Numbered from the stretch's first letter, positions 12,011-24,828 are shown. The stretch is DNA of 64,000 nt from Dentipellis sp. KUC8613 (GCA_002286715.1 NSJX01000010.1:2656-66655), one strand, 5' to 3'. Translations and numbers: made by a program. The notes: generated by a model from the letters alone, not told the origin.

Positions 12011-12960
12011 CTCACAAATGCCCTCAAGACTTGCTACGTAGTTCCCGACTGAAAGCAGAGCATATCACCGCCGTGCCTGGTATACTGGGAAGGGTGATCT
12101 GATGGAAGATATACTATGATGGTATAGTAGGTACGTTGCCAGCTTGTCATCTACATCGAGATTATCAAGCTGCCCATAGACACGAAGACCTTCTGGAGAC
12201 CTGCTACCGTAGCTAGAAGGACGGGGCATCAAGCGGACAGCATAAGACGAGCATTGATTCGCTGCTCGCGCTGAAGCAGGTGCGTCGTTTTCAACAGGCC
12301 TCCAGTAAATGTTCTCTAGTAGCGCGTCGTTGGCCCGTCTTAGACATCTCCCCCGTGCTTCAGCCCATTCAATCTCGATGGCGCACGCTCGGCTCGCGAG
12401 CGACGCTGGACGCACTACCGCCGATCGCGAGAAACTCGCTGATGGAGTTGGGACTCATGTTTCGACGGCGTGCGTCTGCACCATCGACGGCCCGCAAGGT
12501 TGATTCACGATCGACAAACGATGGCTAGGGCGATCTACTACCCCTCGCATGCGAACACGACAACTCCGTGCACGCTGTCCGGCTGCCTATCATCCGCTGT
12601 TTGACGATGTTGCCTCCTGCTTCCCCCGCTCGTCGCCACTGACTCAGGCCGCTCCAAATGAAGACCTGAGGTGCTTCTCGCGTCGTCCGTCCAAGCTCAG
12701 GCCCGCGTGTTTCATAAAGAACATCCGGATTTTCTGCCTGGAGTGCTTTGCTATCATGCACGGCTACCGAGGACCTACCAGCTCCGGTCCGATCCATTTT
12801 CACGACACCTGAATACCTAGGGACACGATGTAAATCCAAATTAATATTTAAATTATCCATTGCTACTGTAGCATACAGGAATATAGATGCAAAGCGTAGT
12901 TCGGCTCGCCGAATAAGTCAGTGTGTGCGCTGGGATCTTCATCAATGATACTTGCGAGAT
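12011..12960. repeat. Repeat blocks U to Y, copy 3
   Basis: Marks are GCAGGTGCGTCGTTTTC at about 12,276, ATCGACAAACGATGGC at about 12,511 and TGTAAATCC at 12,829. CpG is retained, unlike copy 2. I see no conserved reading frame. Confidence 0.45.
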
Positions 12961-14860
12961 ATAAACTTGAAAAATAGATGCGCTAGGACCATACCCTATG
13001 ACCGTACGCTCCCGCAAAGCGATGGTCCTGCTCGATAGGTGTCGCGCATGCTACGTCAATTAACGCATACCCGCCCACCATTCCGCACACAGGTCGGCGA
13101 CCTACCCGAAGGTGTATGCGTCAGAAAGCCGCATGAGAAGTCAAAGCGACGTGATGGGACGCACAGATTGCGTGGGGGATGGGTACTCGGAGGATAGCTC
13201 GAGCGAAAGCGCGCGCCAGGGGGGGCACCTGGCCGGTCCGCGGATGCCACCGAAGATGGCTGGCGTAATGCTGTACATGCAGGGGTCGGCCCGAACGCGA
13301 CGTGGGAGCTTTCAACTGCGGATATGGTGCACGCTGTGGAGAACTGGAATTGGTCCTCCTGGATGAGGTCGCTTGATCAGAAGACCTCGCAGGGCGTTCT
13401 TGTCGTCGTCGCAAATGCAGATCTCGGCCATCATCCTTGCATAATGAGGACATTGCGCGTGAGGTCCGCGACGAGCTTATAGTCAGTTGAGGCCGACGCA
13501 AGGATAGATAGGTGAGACTCACTGTTCTCGACGCCTTGCAGGACCTCGATCTGCAGTGATTCACTTCGCGAATCGTCCCGCATCTGTCTTTAAGATACGC
13601 AGCGAGCCTAGCGCAAGATTCGGATACAGGACTTCAGCGCGCGGTCAAGACAGCGTGAAAAGGAGGTGCGTACCTAAAATCCTCCTCCTATGCCGGATGC
13701 CGCAGCCTGAAATTATCTCTATCATCATCGCGCGCGGATGCACAGTATTTCGCCCTGTGATCCTTGGAAAACGCTCCTTCACGACGGCCTAGACCTGCGA
13801 CAGACAGAAGCCTTCCTGATAGAATCGATGAGCTGCGTATCCGAGAAAACGGAGCGACAGCTGGCGCACGCCGTGATAGCGCACCGCAAGGAGAAAGTAT
13901 TTGGCCCAGTGAATAGGTCGAAGAGGTCCCGTGAGGCATCGAGGTGTCCGTACGCCAGGAGACACACGCGCGTCGATGACTACCTCGAGCAGGAGGCGCG
14001 TTGTTCAACGCACAGGCAGCCCTCTACGCGGTCTGTCGCGCTCCTTGAATGAGGCGTCGTCGTCATAGACTGGGGCCGCTGCCCGTCTTCCTGCGCAGAG
14101 GGACGATCGGACGGGCATTACCGAGTCAATTCACGGTATCCTCGACAAGACTGCCCATTCTCAGCCTTGGGCACGTCCGGAGGATGCGCACGGGCGGTGA
14201 GGCGGGCCTGCATGACGCTGGGAATGGGGATCTTCTCGTCGTTGAACTGATCTCGCCTGCGACGCAACCTATCCCCGTCCCCGCTGGCACTCCCACTCCC
14301 ACTTTTTGCGGGGAAGATGTACGAGCTCGGCGCGGACGCGGCGCAGGGGTGCAGAGTTGGCGGCTCGGCGAGGTATTGGGGGAGTAGTCGACGCGATGCT
14401 GAAACGGCTCCATCGCACGTCCTATGTATGCCGCTGATAAGAGATATGTTTGGTTAGCAAAAGAAGAGCAGTAGAACAAAAGGAAAGAGGAAAAGGGAGA
14501 CTTACCCCTGCGACGTGCGCTACGTCGAGATACGTAGACAGTTCCTGGTCCGTAATTGCGGTGATCGGGATGTCGTTCTCGAATATTGTGCGTTCCGTTC
14601 GTTTGAGTCTGCTGGTCAGTATGTCAGTTGGGTGTCTGGGGTGAAGTGCTACGGACGGTACAACATAATTATATGTATTTCGTGTCGGTGATGGAGTCAA
14701 AGATCTTGTGGACGAGGCAATTGAGGCCTGATATCGAGCCAAGGAAGGTGGGATTCTCAACAGGACTGGAGTTGTTCATCTAGTGGTCACTACACGCACG
14801 TAAGTACGCACTCAGGAAAGTGGTTTTCAGTCGAGGGTAGAGCTCGGTGGCCCGGCCCGG
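12961..14860 (-). pseudogene. Block Z copy 2: decayed - strand gene, unidentified
   Basis: This is the clearest Z copy. On the - strand, about 14,620-14,515 reads a clean exon-like peptide containing TIFENDIPITAITDQELS and ending at a GT donor. A second piece near 13,565-13,520 reads LQIEVLQGVEN and also ends at a GTGAGT donor. The intervening and downstream pieces are frameshifted. Product unknown; no catalytic motif is visible. Confidence 0.45.
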
Positions 14861-16350
14861 GCGTCTGGCTGCGGCGTCATGACTTGCTTGACTTGCTCTG
14901 CTCACTCCAACTGTAAGGACGCGCTCTTGCCAACATCCGTCCGTGCTTCAGGCTGGTTTTGGGCGGCCATTTACCGGCGAATGTGGCCCTAAGGCAATTC
15001 AACTTGACGGCTGCGTCTCTGAATACGCTGCTTGTTGTCGCATTCCCTTATCGTACGCTCCCGTTCGACTCTCAGTCTCGTACCGACCGCCTTTCCAATG
15101 CTTTCGCCTGCTTGCGCGGGAGCAACATGAATATCTACGCCCTGATCATCGCGCGCAGCTGCCTGAGACCGCATCAGCGAGCAGGGAGAGGTGTAGATCG
15201 AGGGTGCGTCTGAATCCTGGGCCAATCTTTGCTCTCGATCTATTCGCCTTACCTGCGTATCATTGTGACAGATGCCAATGCAGAGTGCGCCCTGCACTTC
15301 CTCTTACGCGCTCTTAGATGATCTGATCCACATTTTCTCCCCTGACATAGACGTCGGCGACCATCCTTCCGAACAACATTGACTCGGAGGCCTAGCAGCG
15401 GCATTCTGGGCAGCTCCTCGGCCAGCATCCAGCTCGATTTCTTCAACATGGACGATTATATCAGCCTCAGTTGCACATCGGCTGACCCTGCTGTGAGTCT
15501 CTCTTTTCTCTATTCCTCTTGTTGAGTTTTCTCTGTGCCTCTTCGAGTACGATCGCGTGTCACCGAAATGGTGCTCGGTCGTGCAACAATACGGCGTGCG
15601 CGTGCACCGTTCTGTAGCCATCAAGCATCGCGCTTAGGATGGCAGGGGTAATTAAGGCGCCCTTTCCCGTCCGAGAAACGTCTCGGTTCTCTGCCGCTTG
15701 AAAAAATTGCTTGGCAGCGAGCGCGCACCTCTGTGCCCTTCTTTCAATTCTGTCTCTATCGCACAGTCATTCCGCTGATTCTGCTCGTCCTCGTCGCCAG
15801 GGTAGACTTACGGCGAATGTATTGCGCCGAAGCTCGCGGGGCTCACGCTGGACGTGTAAAGCATGCCCGATCCTATGACACTGGGCTATGGCTTCGACAA
15901 CTGCCACATCTACTAGCATCATGTCTCATACGGTCTTTTGCAACAGAGTAATCAGAAGGCGACCATAATGTCCCATTAGACCCAACGTCGTGGACCGGCC
16001 GTTCGAGGCGCAGCGCGCGCTGAGCAGCGGACGTGAGATCTGCATCCGTACGTGTTATGTTTGCGCTCGGGATTGTCTAGAGTATTGACGTCCCGCGTTC
16101 TCGGTAGATGGATACCTGGTCGGATCGATCCGTGCATCGAATGCGAACCGCTTGCGCTTGGGTGTGCCGAGGCTGGTTCTGGTCCATAGTGACCTCTTTC
16201 CAATCCCATAGCGTGTTCTCCGAGCTCTAGTACATGGTGCGTGATCCCTCTGATCTGTAACTTGATGAAACGCGCTCCCTAACTTCGCGATCGCGCGCAT
16301 ACAGGTGAATGCCATCAAGTTCGGCACGCCCACCTACTGGAGGGCGAACT
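14861..16350 (+). pseudogene. Decayed chitin deacetylase copy B (CE4)
   Basis: Second broken CDA copy. The upstream region shares a GGCGGCCATTTRYCGGCGAA string with copies A and C. Exon 1 remnant is at about 15,127-15,202, the exon 2 equivalent at 15,270-15,495, the exon 3 equivalent at about 15,803-16,050 (ending CATCC before a GTACGT donor), the TACCTGGTCG remnant of exon 4 at about 16,117 and a CACGCCCACCTACTGGAGGG remnant near 16,327. The exons carry stops and indels throughout. Confidence 0.7.
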
Positions 16351-18229
16351 TAACATGCAAGCGTCTCTTCGGAACCTGCGCGGAGCGAAGACACGAGCAC
16401 CACTGTTATGCTACTCCCTCGCACCTCCTGCAACCCGACATCCGATCTGCGGAGGATCTGCTACCATCGCCCCGTAGCAGCAGGACATGGACCCAAGAAG
16501 GCGAAAAAAAGAGTGATGACGCGAGTCATCTAAGAAGGACAGGGAAAGAAGGGGAGGACGACCGTAGAACGACGTACGTCCATCAAATTGCTCTCTATCT
16601 ACACCTCGATGGATTCAAAACTGCGGTTTTCTCTAGCCACCATCCTTTCTGTTGGCCAAGTCCAAACCATAGCGCACTTCCGGATTTTCGATCTCAGGGC
16701 GAAGTTCTTGGCCGGCCATCCGCATTCGTGCCTGCAACCTACGATGTGCGGGACATTGAGTCGAAGATCTTGAGCTCAGTGTCTCCGTGTACGCTCTACT
16801 AAGTACGTGGTACTTGTATCCGGCAATTCTTCAGATATCTGACCTTATTCGTTTCAGTCGTCTGGCTGGTACTGGTCGAGCCTGCACGAGATTGAATTTC
16901 CAGGCAGCGATGACAGCTCACACTTGACTTGTCGAACGTCTCCACCGTGCCCTCGGTTTTGATGACTCCGTCACATTCAAATGTCACAGATGGTATGCAA
17001 GCTCGCTCGCTAGTTCATCATGCTCGTTGCTTATGTCTTAGGAATTGGAACGCGTGTTTCTGCGACATCGCGTTCGAGCTGCTCAGCGTGTCAATACCTG
17101 GCCTCAACAGACTCCTGAGTAGAAGGCTGGTCCAAAGCAGCTTCTGCAGAGCCGCGCTCCGAACCTCGCCTCTATCCCCGTCCCTCAATCAAGACCCACC
17201 CCCGTGATGCTCGTAAGCAGCTCCATGACGACTTGCCTGTTCGTGATGCTTGCGCTTGCAGACGCGGTCAGCAAGATCGATCGGTTCGTCGCCGTCGATG
17301 GATTTCCAAGGACGCGGCTGACCGCAGCATGCAGGCATGGTATCCAGGATATCACGGGCATGTCTCTATCCTCTGCTTATACCCATTCGCCACTGACACG
17401 CTCACAGGCCCTGAAAATGGGTCCTCGGTCCTCGCGCTCTCGATCTTCGTGCCCTCGGCTGACATCTCTTTCGTATCCAGTCCAGATCATGATGCGCACC
17501 ATGCGAACGAGAGCCTCATCAGCTCATTTGCGAATTCATGCATGATCATGTCCGAGGTCCACGAGCTCTACGCACACTGGCTAATGACACCCTCCACTCC
17601 GTTGTCCCGCGGAAACATCACGATACTTGCCCAGCTTACACACATATATGAGGACCGTCTGTTTGCAAGCTTCCCATTGGTAGGCTCGACATGCACTTGG
17701 TACAACAGCAGATATCAACGCATCGAGTCGGATCCTTCTTGAGGCGCGAGCCAGAACAGCCTCGTCGAACTCTTCCGTTCGCTGCCTGCAGTGCAAATCA
17801 GGTATGTCTCACATCTTCTGACGTCCTCATACTCGTATTGAACTCTGACGTTTGCCATTCGTGTAGTGCAATCCTATCTGGTCACTCGCCGCCCTCAGCG
17901 CTCCTCCGCTCACTTGCAATTTGCACAATCCTTCCCCAACCACCTCGCCAGCATCTTCACCTGCAGCACCTTCATGAACGATGCGGATGACACCTACTCA
18001 CCACGAACGGCACGTTTCCCTTTCCTGCTGTGCACTATATCCCCGTGGCTGACCTGCTGCCCTATGGATATAAGTATCTCTTCCGAGCAGTACGGCGACG
18101 GCTTCGCGCTGCAGGACATGCCCTTTGACGAGCTGGACGCGGCGCCTGGGTAATGACTTGAATGCCGTAGCGACGCGTTTGCTATAGCACAGTGATGGTA
18201 CACGTCTTCTCGCTTTCGGCACTGCATTC
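16351..18229 (+). pseudogene. Unidentified gene remnant downstream of CDA copy B
   Basis: It holds the same ordered fragments as the stretch after copy A: an exon-like piece around 16,680-16,760, one ending at about 16,990 with a GT donor, pieces at 17,233-17,345 and 17,400-17,740, and a 3' piece that reads GTFPFPAVHYIPVADLLPYG at about 18,012-18,065 followed, in another frame, by a piece reading SEQYGDGFALQDMPFDELD (about 18,081-18,140). Those last two pieces look like neighbouring exons of a real ancestor. Family not recognised. Confidence 0.5.
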
Positions 18230-19299
18230 AGCATCTAGCACACTGCATGCGCAGGTCGAGCCGCAAAGCTCGAAAGACGAAGTCTCACCGTCTGCATGCT
18301 GTCTCGTAGGTCTTTGCATAGATTGAACTTCGTGAATCGTAAACTGAATCCGATTTGAGACGGGACAGACGGCTGGGGATAGATCCTGCAGATCCCTTAC
18401 TCGCGCTTTCTAGTCAGATCTTCTAGATCACAACGAAGACATGCCCGAAAATGCAGCTAATACTGTCGCTGGCTTTCGGCCGAGCAGAGCTTATGCGCCG
18501 TCGAGCCTGGCGTGAAGGGGCGAGAGCCTCGAGAAAGGAAAGAATATGGCAGTACAAGTGCGTCGCCAGCCTCTCATCATGGAGGCCTCATCAAGCTTAC
18601 TGTAGTCACGAAGAATCAACTGAATAACCGTTGGTGGACCGATGCACACACACCAGAAGGACATAAGTCAAGGGCATCAACAGCAGAGGGCAGAACAAAA
18701 ATTATATGCTACGAACATGCTTGAGCAGGTGCGTCGCTGTCAATAAGCCTTTGAATCATATCAATGTTCTCTCCAGTCGCGCGTCGTTTGCCTGCGTCAG
18801 ACAGCGATCCCCACACTTCAGCCCTTTTGATCTCGATGGCAAACGCCCAGCTCGCTCGCGCGCGATGCTCAACAGAACACACTGCTGCCCGGAAATTCGG
18901 CAATAGAACTGGGACACACGTTTCAATGGCGCGCACTTTCGCGTCCTCGCTGCCCTTGTGCTGCAGCATCGACTCCCCGTAGGGTTGCCTTCGCGATTGA
19001 CGAGCGCTAGCTAGGGCGATCCATTTACGCTCGCGCGCGAACACAATCTCTGTATCAAGGTGCGAAGGCGAGCATGCCCATTCAAGCTCGGGCTCGTGAT
19101 TCCTTCGAAGCGACATCCAGGATTCTCGAGCAGAGTGCTATGCCATCGTGCGCAGGCATAGTAGCCCCCATTTGATTTCATTATGTAGCTCAGTATACAT
19201 GATAACTCTACGTAAATCTGAGGTATTATTCAATATATCATCGCTCATACAGATGCACAAGACAGTGAGAGATCAATGTATGCGCCGGTGTCATCAACA
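18230..19299. repeat. Repeat blocks S to Y, copy 4 (CpG-rich)
   Basis: Block S is at about 18,243-18,290, the CGTCGCTGTC variant of block V at 18,730, the X string at about 18,999 and the Y string near 19,213. It retains CpG at many sites where the copy at 42.9-43.4 kb has TpG or CpA, which makes it the useful reference for mutation direction. Confidence 0.5.
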
Positions 19300-20800
19300 A
19301 TACTTGCACATTGAGGCTCCGCTTGGGTGGTCGTACGCTTGAGCAGGGCAATGGTCCTGTTGGATAAGTGACTCGCGTATGTTAGTCACACCGCATTTGC
19401 GCTCGCGATCACGCACCGACCAACAATGTGCTGGCCGATGTATGCGCTGTAGATCGGCGTGCGCAGTTTAAAGGATCTGGACTTCTTACGGAAGACGCGC
19501 GGACTGCAGCACACGTACTGGAAGGACAGCCGAAAGCGTACTCTTGGGGGTGCGTGGCCAGTCTTCGAATGCCACTGAGGACCGGTCATGCAGCATCGGC
19601 GACATCTTGGCGTGGATGCGAGGTGGGCACCCCATAAGTGGCGATCTTGTGTGTATGATGAAAGCCGAGTATCGGTCGCTCCGAGAGCCGTCGCTCGGGA
19701 CGGCACGTAGGATGCTTGTATCGTCGCTGGAGATCGGCGAGGGGCCTGATGTTAGATCTGCTCAGTCAATGTCGACACGAGGACAGGTGAAGGAGGCGTG
19801 CCACTGTGCTCAATCAGCGATGCTCTTTGCGAGCAGTCCCCCGTCTCCTCGATAAGCGGCGAGCCTGGGACAAGATGTTCAGGCAAGACTCGAGTGCACT
19901 GATGAAAGTACGAGAAAGCATGACGTACTCACAAGCTCTCCTCTACCCGAAGTCGCAACTTGAAATGCCTTGTGATGTATGTCTTCTCGAGAATTGACAA
20001 GCTGCGCATCTTCGGATCTGAAGAAACTGCTGCTGCACGCCGTGCCAGCGCACCGCGAGGAGGCTCTATAATCGCCCGCTGGATGAGCCGAAGGGGCCCT
20101 GTGAAGGGCTGAGGCGTCCACACTCCAATATCTACGTGCATATAGATAGACAAAGTGCTACTCACCGCATACGAAGATGGCCATGTCTTACGTCGCGCTC
20201 CCGTCATTGCCACGCGAGGCGACCGCCGCAATCCGCATTCGCAGCATCACGGGTGCTTCCCGTACTCCTGAGCAGCAGGTCGATCGCACGGACGTTGTCA
20301 AATTGGCCGAAAGGTTGACCTCCGGACTTGCTCGTGCTTGCTGCAAGACCTGTATCCTGTATGCAGAATGGACAAGGGCAACAGCGAGGCAGGCCTGCAC
20401 GGCGCACAGAATGGGATCTCCTCGTGCTTCAGACTGACGCTCCTTCTCTTGCTGTTTGCGCGGATACGCTCGTTGCAGTGGTACAGCGCACGGGGCGGCA
20501 TGATTTTGCGGATTGCGATTCACGAGGTATTGAGTGAGCGGTGGGCATCGACAGTGTGATCGACTCCATGCTGGCAAGGCCCGGTGCACATCTGATAATG
20601 CTGCTAGAAAGATGTCGGGTTGAACAGGAAACGAAATGTAAGAGGAAAAAGAGGCTCACCATTGCATTACTTCGAGGTATACAACCTACACTGATTCATA
20701 GCCCGAGGCGCATTGGTCAAGAGATCCATTTGTTTGAGTCTGCAAGCCATGATATGTTAGCTAGATGGGTTATAAAGCGATATAAGATGTAGTGACAGCT
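19300..20800 (-). pseudogene. Block Z copy 3: decayed - strand gene, unidentified
   Basis: Patches match Z copies 1, 2 and 4. The first 350 nt (about 19,380-19,650) also have a CpG-poor homologue at 43,500-43,740. Overlapping open frames on both strands near 20,180-20,590 are not conserved with the other copies. Confidence 0.4.
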
Positions 20801-21907
20801 TTGCGTGTAGGTCTTATAAGTACTTGGGGGGAGAGGCCGATGCATCGCACGGCAATACGATTCCTCTCATTTTCAGTGGTTTTGTTGTAATGTAACATTA
20901 ATATCATGCATTGCAAATACCTCCTCCATTGGTTTACCCAATTTCTCTCAAATTCACACTTTGCATGACTTGTAGAATCTCTCAATAAATGCTATATGAC
21001 CACTAGAAGCTACCTCACATCTTTGCCATTATTACTGCCAGCTAAAAAGTACTGGATTGTAGCGGGAATTGGCTCTGCTGTAGCGTGGCCCTACCGAACT
21101 GTCAGACTTACATTTCGGCATGCTGGAGGCTCGAACCTGAGTTTCCTTCGGCACAGCCACTGACGCTTAACTTCTGGTCCGGACTCACATAGATCTGACG
21201 GCACCCCCGTTTTTTTCGCTCTAGGTGTATACAATAATAGACGATTACCTTATCAGGAATCGTAACACAGAGAAGAATCGGAGCAGCCTAGGGGCCCGGC
21301 CCCGGCCCGCGTGTCGGGCCGCGTGGATCCATGTTTCTGTTCTGTATGTCGCTGTTTTACTAGTACACGTTGGTCTTGCCTGTGTATCCCAGTCCTCCGT
21401 CTCTCATTGCATCAAGTCTGCAGGTTGCCGTGTCAATCGGAAACTTCTGAGATGAAGACAGTCTATTCCCTGTGCCTCATACTCCCAGGGCAATCCAACT
21501 TCGTGTCTCCCTACGTCTCTTGTTGCTGCTTCCTCCCGGCCATTCGGTTCCCACTCGCCTCTTGAATATCTTTGCCCAAATGCACCTAGTAATGTATATA
21601 CAGTCACTAGTCATTCCTAATCTCTGATACCCATGCCTAGACTGGTGACCGAGTCTCTAGACAGAACTTTGCAATGATGGGCAAGTTGCTCGCCAGTGCT
21701 CCCTCTGCATTTCCTTCCACCTTCCCCTCCTCCACCAAGGCTTTCCGACTTGACGAGCCGTGTCTGCCTACGCCGCCCGTTGTTGCTTTCTCCTCTTATC
21801 CTACGCCCCCCATTCGCCTCCAGTCCCCAACAGCCCGTTTCTTTTAATTTTTCATTCGCTTGCGCCTCGCACTGCATATACAGTTGGTCCTTACTAATAC
21901 CCGCCCC
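20801..21907. other. Spacer upstream of the main chitin deacetylase copy
   Basis: About 1.1 kb without a supported gene. Positions 20,800-21,100 are AT-rich and unlike the repeat blocks. A Pol III-like promoter pair lies at 21,110-21,190 (separate entry). The segment from about 21,600 is probably the 5' flank of the CDA gene, with T/C-rich tracts at 21,700-21,850 of the kind found upstream of fungal start sites. Confidence 0.4.
21110..21190 (-). ncRNA. Possible Pol III element (tRNA- or 5S-derived), degenerate
   Basis: On the - strand a GGTTCGAGCC string (complement of 21,128-21,137) matches the tRNA B-box consensus. About 40 nt upstream, an AGAAGTTAAGCG string (around 21,175-21,164) resembles the A-box part of 5S rRNA genes. 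The segment does not fold into a cloverleaf by eye, so it is more likely a SINE-like relic than a working tRNA. Confidence 0.25.
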
Positions 21908-24243
21908 ATGCGCGCGCTCCTCGTCGCGTCTTTCGCCCTCGTCGTGGTCGCACAGGACCACAACGCCGAGCAAGGCGAGGCGCAAATCAAAGGTGCGCCC
22001 TGCGCCGTGTCTCAGCCTTTTCTTCTGGTCTTACCATCGTCGCCCACCCGTCACAGACACCAATGCAGAGTACACCCCCCGCTTCTACGCGCCCTCGGCA
22101 ACGCAATCTACAACTTCCCCCAGATCTGGACGCCCACTACCATCCTGTAGAACGACACCGAGGCCCAGAGGGAGTGGCAGAATATCTCGGACAGCATCCC
22201 GACCAACATCCAGCCCAAGGGCTCCAACATGGGCGACTTCTCCAACGTCAGCTACACCTCCGCCGACCCCGACTGCTGTGAGTCTTCCTCCTTTTCTCTC
22301 GTTCCTCCCTCTTTGGGCGCGGTAGGCATTCGGCTTGCGGCCGTGTGTCTCCCGGCAGGACGTGGGCGCTTCGCACACGCGACAGTCGTGTGCACGGGTG
22401 CGGCCCTGCGTTCCCGCGGCCGTGATGCCATTTATGATTGATGCGCCCTTGCCCGCCCATCCCTCTGACATAAGTACAAACGCCCTGCCTGTCGAGGCTA
22501 GCGTCGAAACTCAAAATTTCATGCTGTCCATCTAAAAATGGGCCCCGCGCGCTTTTACTCTGTTTTGTCTCCATCGCGCATCCACGACAGCTCGCTGATG
22601 ACATCTTCCTCACCGCTCCCGCCCATCTCTGCCGTCGCCATCGCCAGGGTGGACCTACGGCAAATGCACGACGCCCAAGCTCGCGGGGCTCGCACCGGAC
22701 GTGTCGAGCGTCCCCGAGCCCAAGACGATGGGCTACGGTTTCGACGACGGCCCGAACTGCTTGCATAATGTGTTCTACGACTTTTTGCAGCAGAACAACC
22801 AGAAGGCGACAATGTTCTTCATCGCCTCGAACGTGATGGACTGGCCGCTCGAGGCGCAGCGCGCGTTGACGGATGGGCATGAGATCTGCATTTGTGAGTG
22901 CTGTTTGGGTGTGGGCTTGAATGTGGGCGCAGTGCTGATGTTTGGGCTGCGTAGATACCTGGTCGCATCGTTACAGTACGTCGACTCGCATATCTCCCGC
23001 TCCGCTCTGGGAAGCTCAAGTCTTTTTCACGCACAGTGACCCCGTTCCAAAACGAAGACGCCTTCGCCGAGCTCTGGTACACCGTACGTGGCCTCTCCCT
23101 TATCCGCCGCCCAGCCTGACCTCGTATATGCGTGCGTACAGATGAAAGCTATCAAGCTCGTCACTGGCGTCACGCCCACCTGCTGGAGGGTAAGCCCCCT
23201 CTCGATCGCCTCGCGCATACACTAACTCGTCGACCCGTTCACAGCCCCCCTTCGGTGACGTCGACGTGCGTGCCTCCCTCGTCCCTGCGCGTGATCGGAT
23301 ACTGATACCCCGTGCACATTGAAACAGGACCGCATCCGCGCCATCGCGAACGCACTCAACCTCCAGACCATCATCTGGAAGTACGACTCCAACGACTGGC
23401 GCGCGGGCACGGGCGGCGTTACCCCCGCTGACGTCGACGCCAACTACACGTCGTTCATCAGCAATGTCGCGAGCGGGGCGTTCAATACCGTGCATTCTTC
23501 TTTCCCTTTCTATCTTTTTCTTTTTGCCTTCCTCTTCGATTTATGCCTGGACCCTCTGTGGTCCACCCCCTCCGCGAGAGCAGCCTGCCCGATAAACAGC
23601 CTCCCCCTCTCATTTCTTTATCATCTTCAATGCTACTTGACACCTGCTGACAACCCGTGTGGACAACAGGAGGGCGGCATCATGCTCATGCATGAGCTGA
23701 ACAACTTCACGATGTCCGAGGCCGTCAAGTTCTACCCGCAGCTGCAGGCTGCGTTCTCCCACATCGTCCCCGTCGGCGTTGCACTCAACAAGTCGCAGCC
23801 ATACGTCGAGACGAACTACACGTTGCCGTCCTTCGCGGAGTGTACGTGTGCTTTCTTTATTGTTTTCTCTCCCCGCCTGTTCTCTCTCCTCCACCCTGTT
23901 TCCTCCCGTGCCATGTCAGGTTTCATTCTGATCTTTTCTTACTCTCACCGCTATATGTGTCGCGTCGCTCGTCGCCCGCGGCCTGTTCCTCACGCTACAT
24001 GCTGATCCTCGCACCGTCGCTGACCACCTCCACCCCACAGACATCAGCGGCACGACGAACAAAACTGGCAGCGCCAACTCAAGTTCGAGCGGCGGCAGCT
24101 CAAGCTCGGGCAGCGGCGGCAACAACAACGGCGGCAGCTCCTCCGGCGCGCAGAAGAAGTCCGCCGCAGCCGCCTCCGCGCGCCCTGTCGTCCCCGCCCT
24201 TGTCCTCGCGGGCGCGGGGCTCCTGGCGAGCCTTGCGCTCTGA
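21908..24243 (+). pseudogene. Chitin deacetylase (CE4), nearly complete but disrupted
   Basis: Would remove acetyl groups from chitin at the cell wall. Exons by GT-AG rule: 21908-21992, 22057-22277, 22648-22893, 22955-22975, 23037-23083, 23142-23189, 23245-23265, 23328-23489, 23670-23841, 24041-24243. Visible are a signal peptide (MRALLVASFALVVVA), the GYGFDDGPN motif 1, a TWSHRY motif 2, WRPPFGD motif 3, YDSNDW, MHELNNF near the C-terminus, a serine/glycine/asparagine-rich linker and a hydrophobic tail ending LLASLAL, as in GPI-anchored fungal CDAs. Three faults: the exons sum to 1,226 nt, one short of a full frame, with the loss in exon 2 near 22,097; an in-frame TAG follows at 22,147-22,149; and the first His of the HTWSH zinc motif is Tyr, coded across the exon 3/4 junction. 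Downstream ATGs could give only a protein without a signal peptide. Confidence 0.8.
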
Positions 24244-24354
24244 GGCGAGCGGTAGGCCGTTACGCATACCGTGTGCACATTACTGATACCGCATATCGAA
24301 TACTGCATACTGATACACTTAAGCCTACAATACCTGCATGTGATCCGGTTCTTG

Positions 24355-24690
24355 GATACATAACCATATTACCGACTCTGCTCTGATTCTGACTCTGACT
24401 TTGGTTACACTCATGATGATGGATGAGCTATGGTGTGGTGCGGTGTGGTGTGGTGGAGATGTGTGGTAGAGGTGTATGGTGCAGTGGGGTGTGGTGTGGT
24501 GGTGATGCTGTTGGACCTGGACTGTTGGACTGCTGGACTGAATGCTATGCTGATGTTGATTGTTGCATGAATGATATCATAGTTTTGTTTTTTTTGTGTC
24601 TATGTGTGGATGTGGATGTGGATGTGCAGATGTCTGCTGTGGTATGTAGTGTGTTTGGGTTTGGGTTTGGGTTAGGTTGGATCTTTGGTT
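24355..24690 (+). repeat. Low-complexity GT-rich tract with telomere-like TTTGGG run
   Basis: Positions 24,375-24,405 hold CTGACTCT-type repeats, 24,428-24,505 an irregular GTGTGGTG tract, 24,605-24,630 GTGGAT repeats, and about 24,652-24,678 a run of three TTTGGG units ending in TTAGG. It lies between the CDA 3' end and the 3' end of DUF6535 copy 2. No gene is seen. Confidence 0.6.
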
Positions 24691-24828
24691 GAAGGGTGTG
24701 TTATGTTCAGCCCTGTACACTCAATCAACTCATATCACAACATATTTAGATTCAGCTGGAACAGTATTGTACATGATTTCTGAGACACAGGACCAAGAAA
24801 TAAATGAGTACATAGGGATTAGCAGAAA

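Noticed and set aside
22070..22150. An intron in CDA exon 2 that would skip the frameshift and the TAG
   Set aside because: The possible GTACAC donor and CTGTAG acceptor would leave the following codons in the wrong frame.
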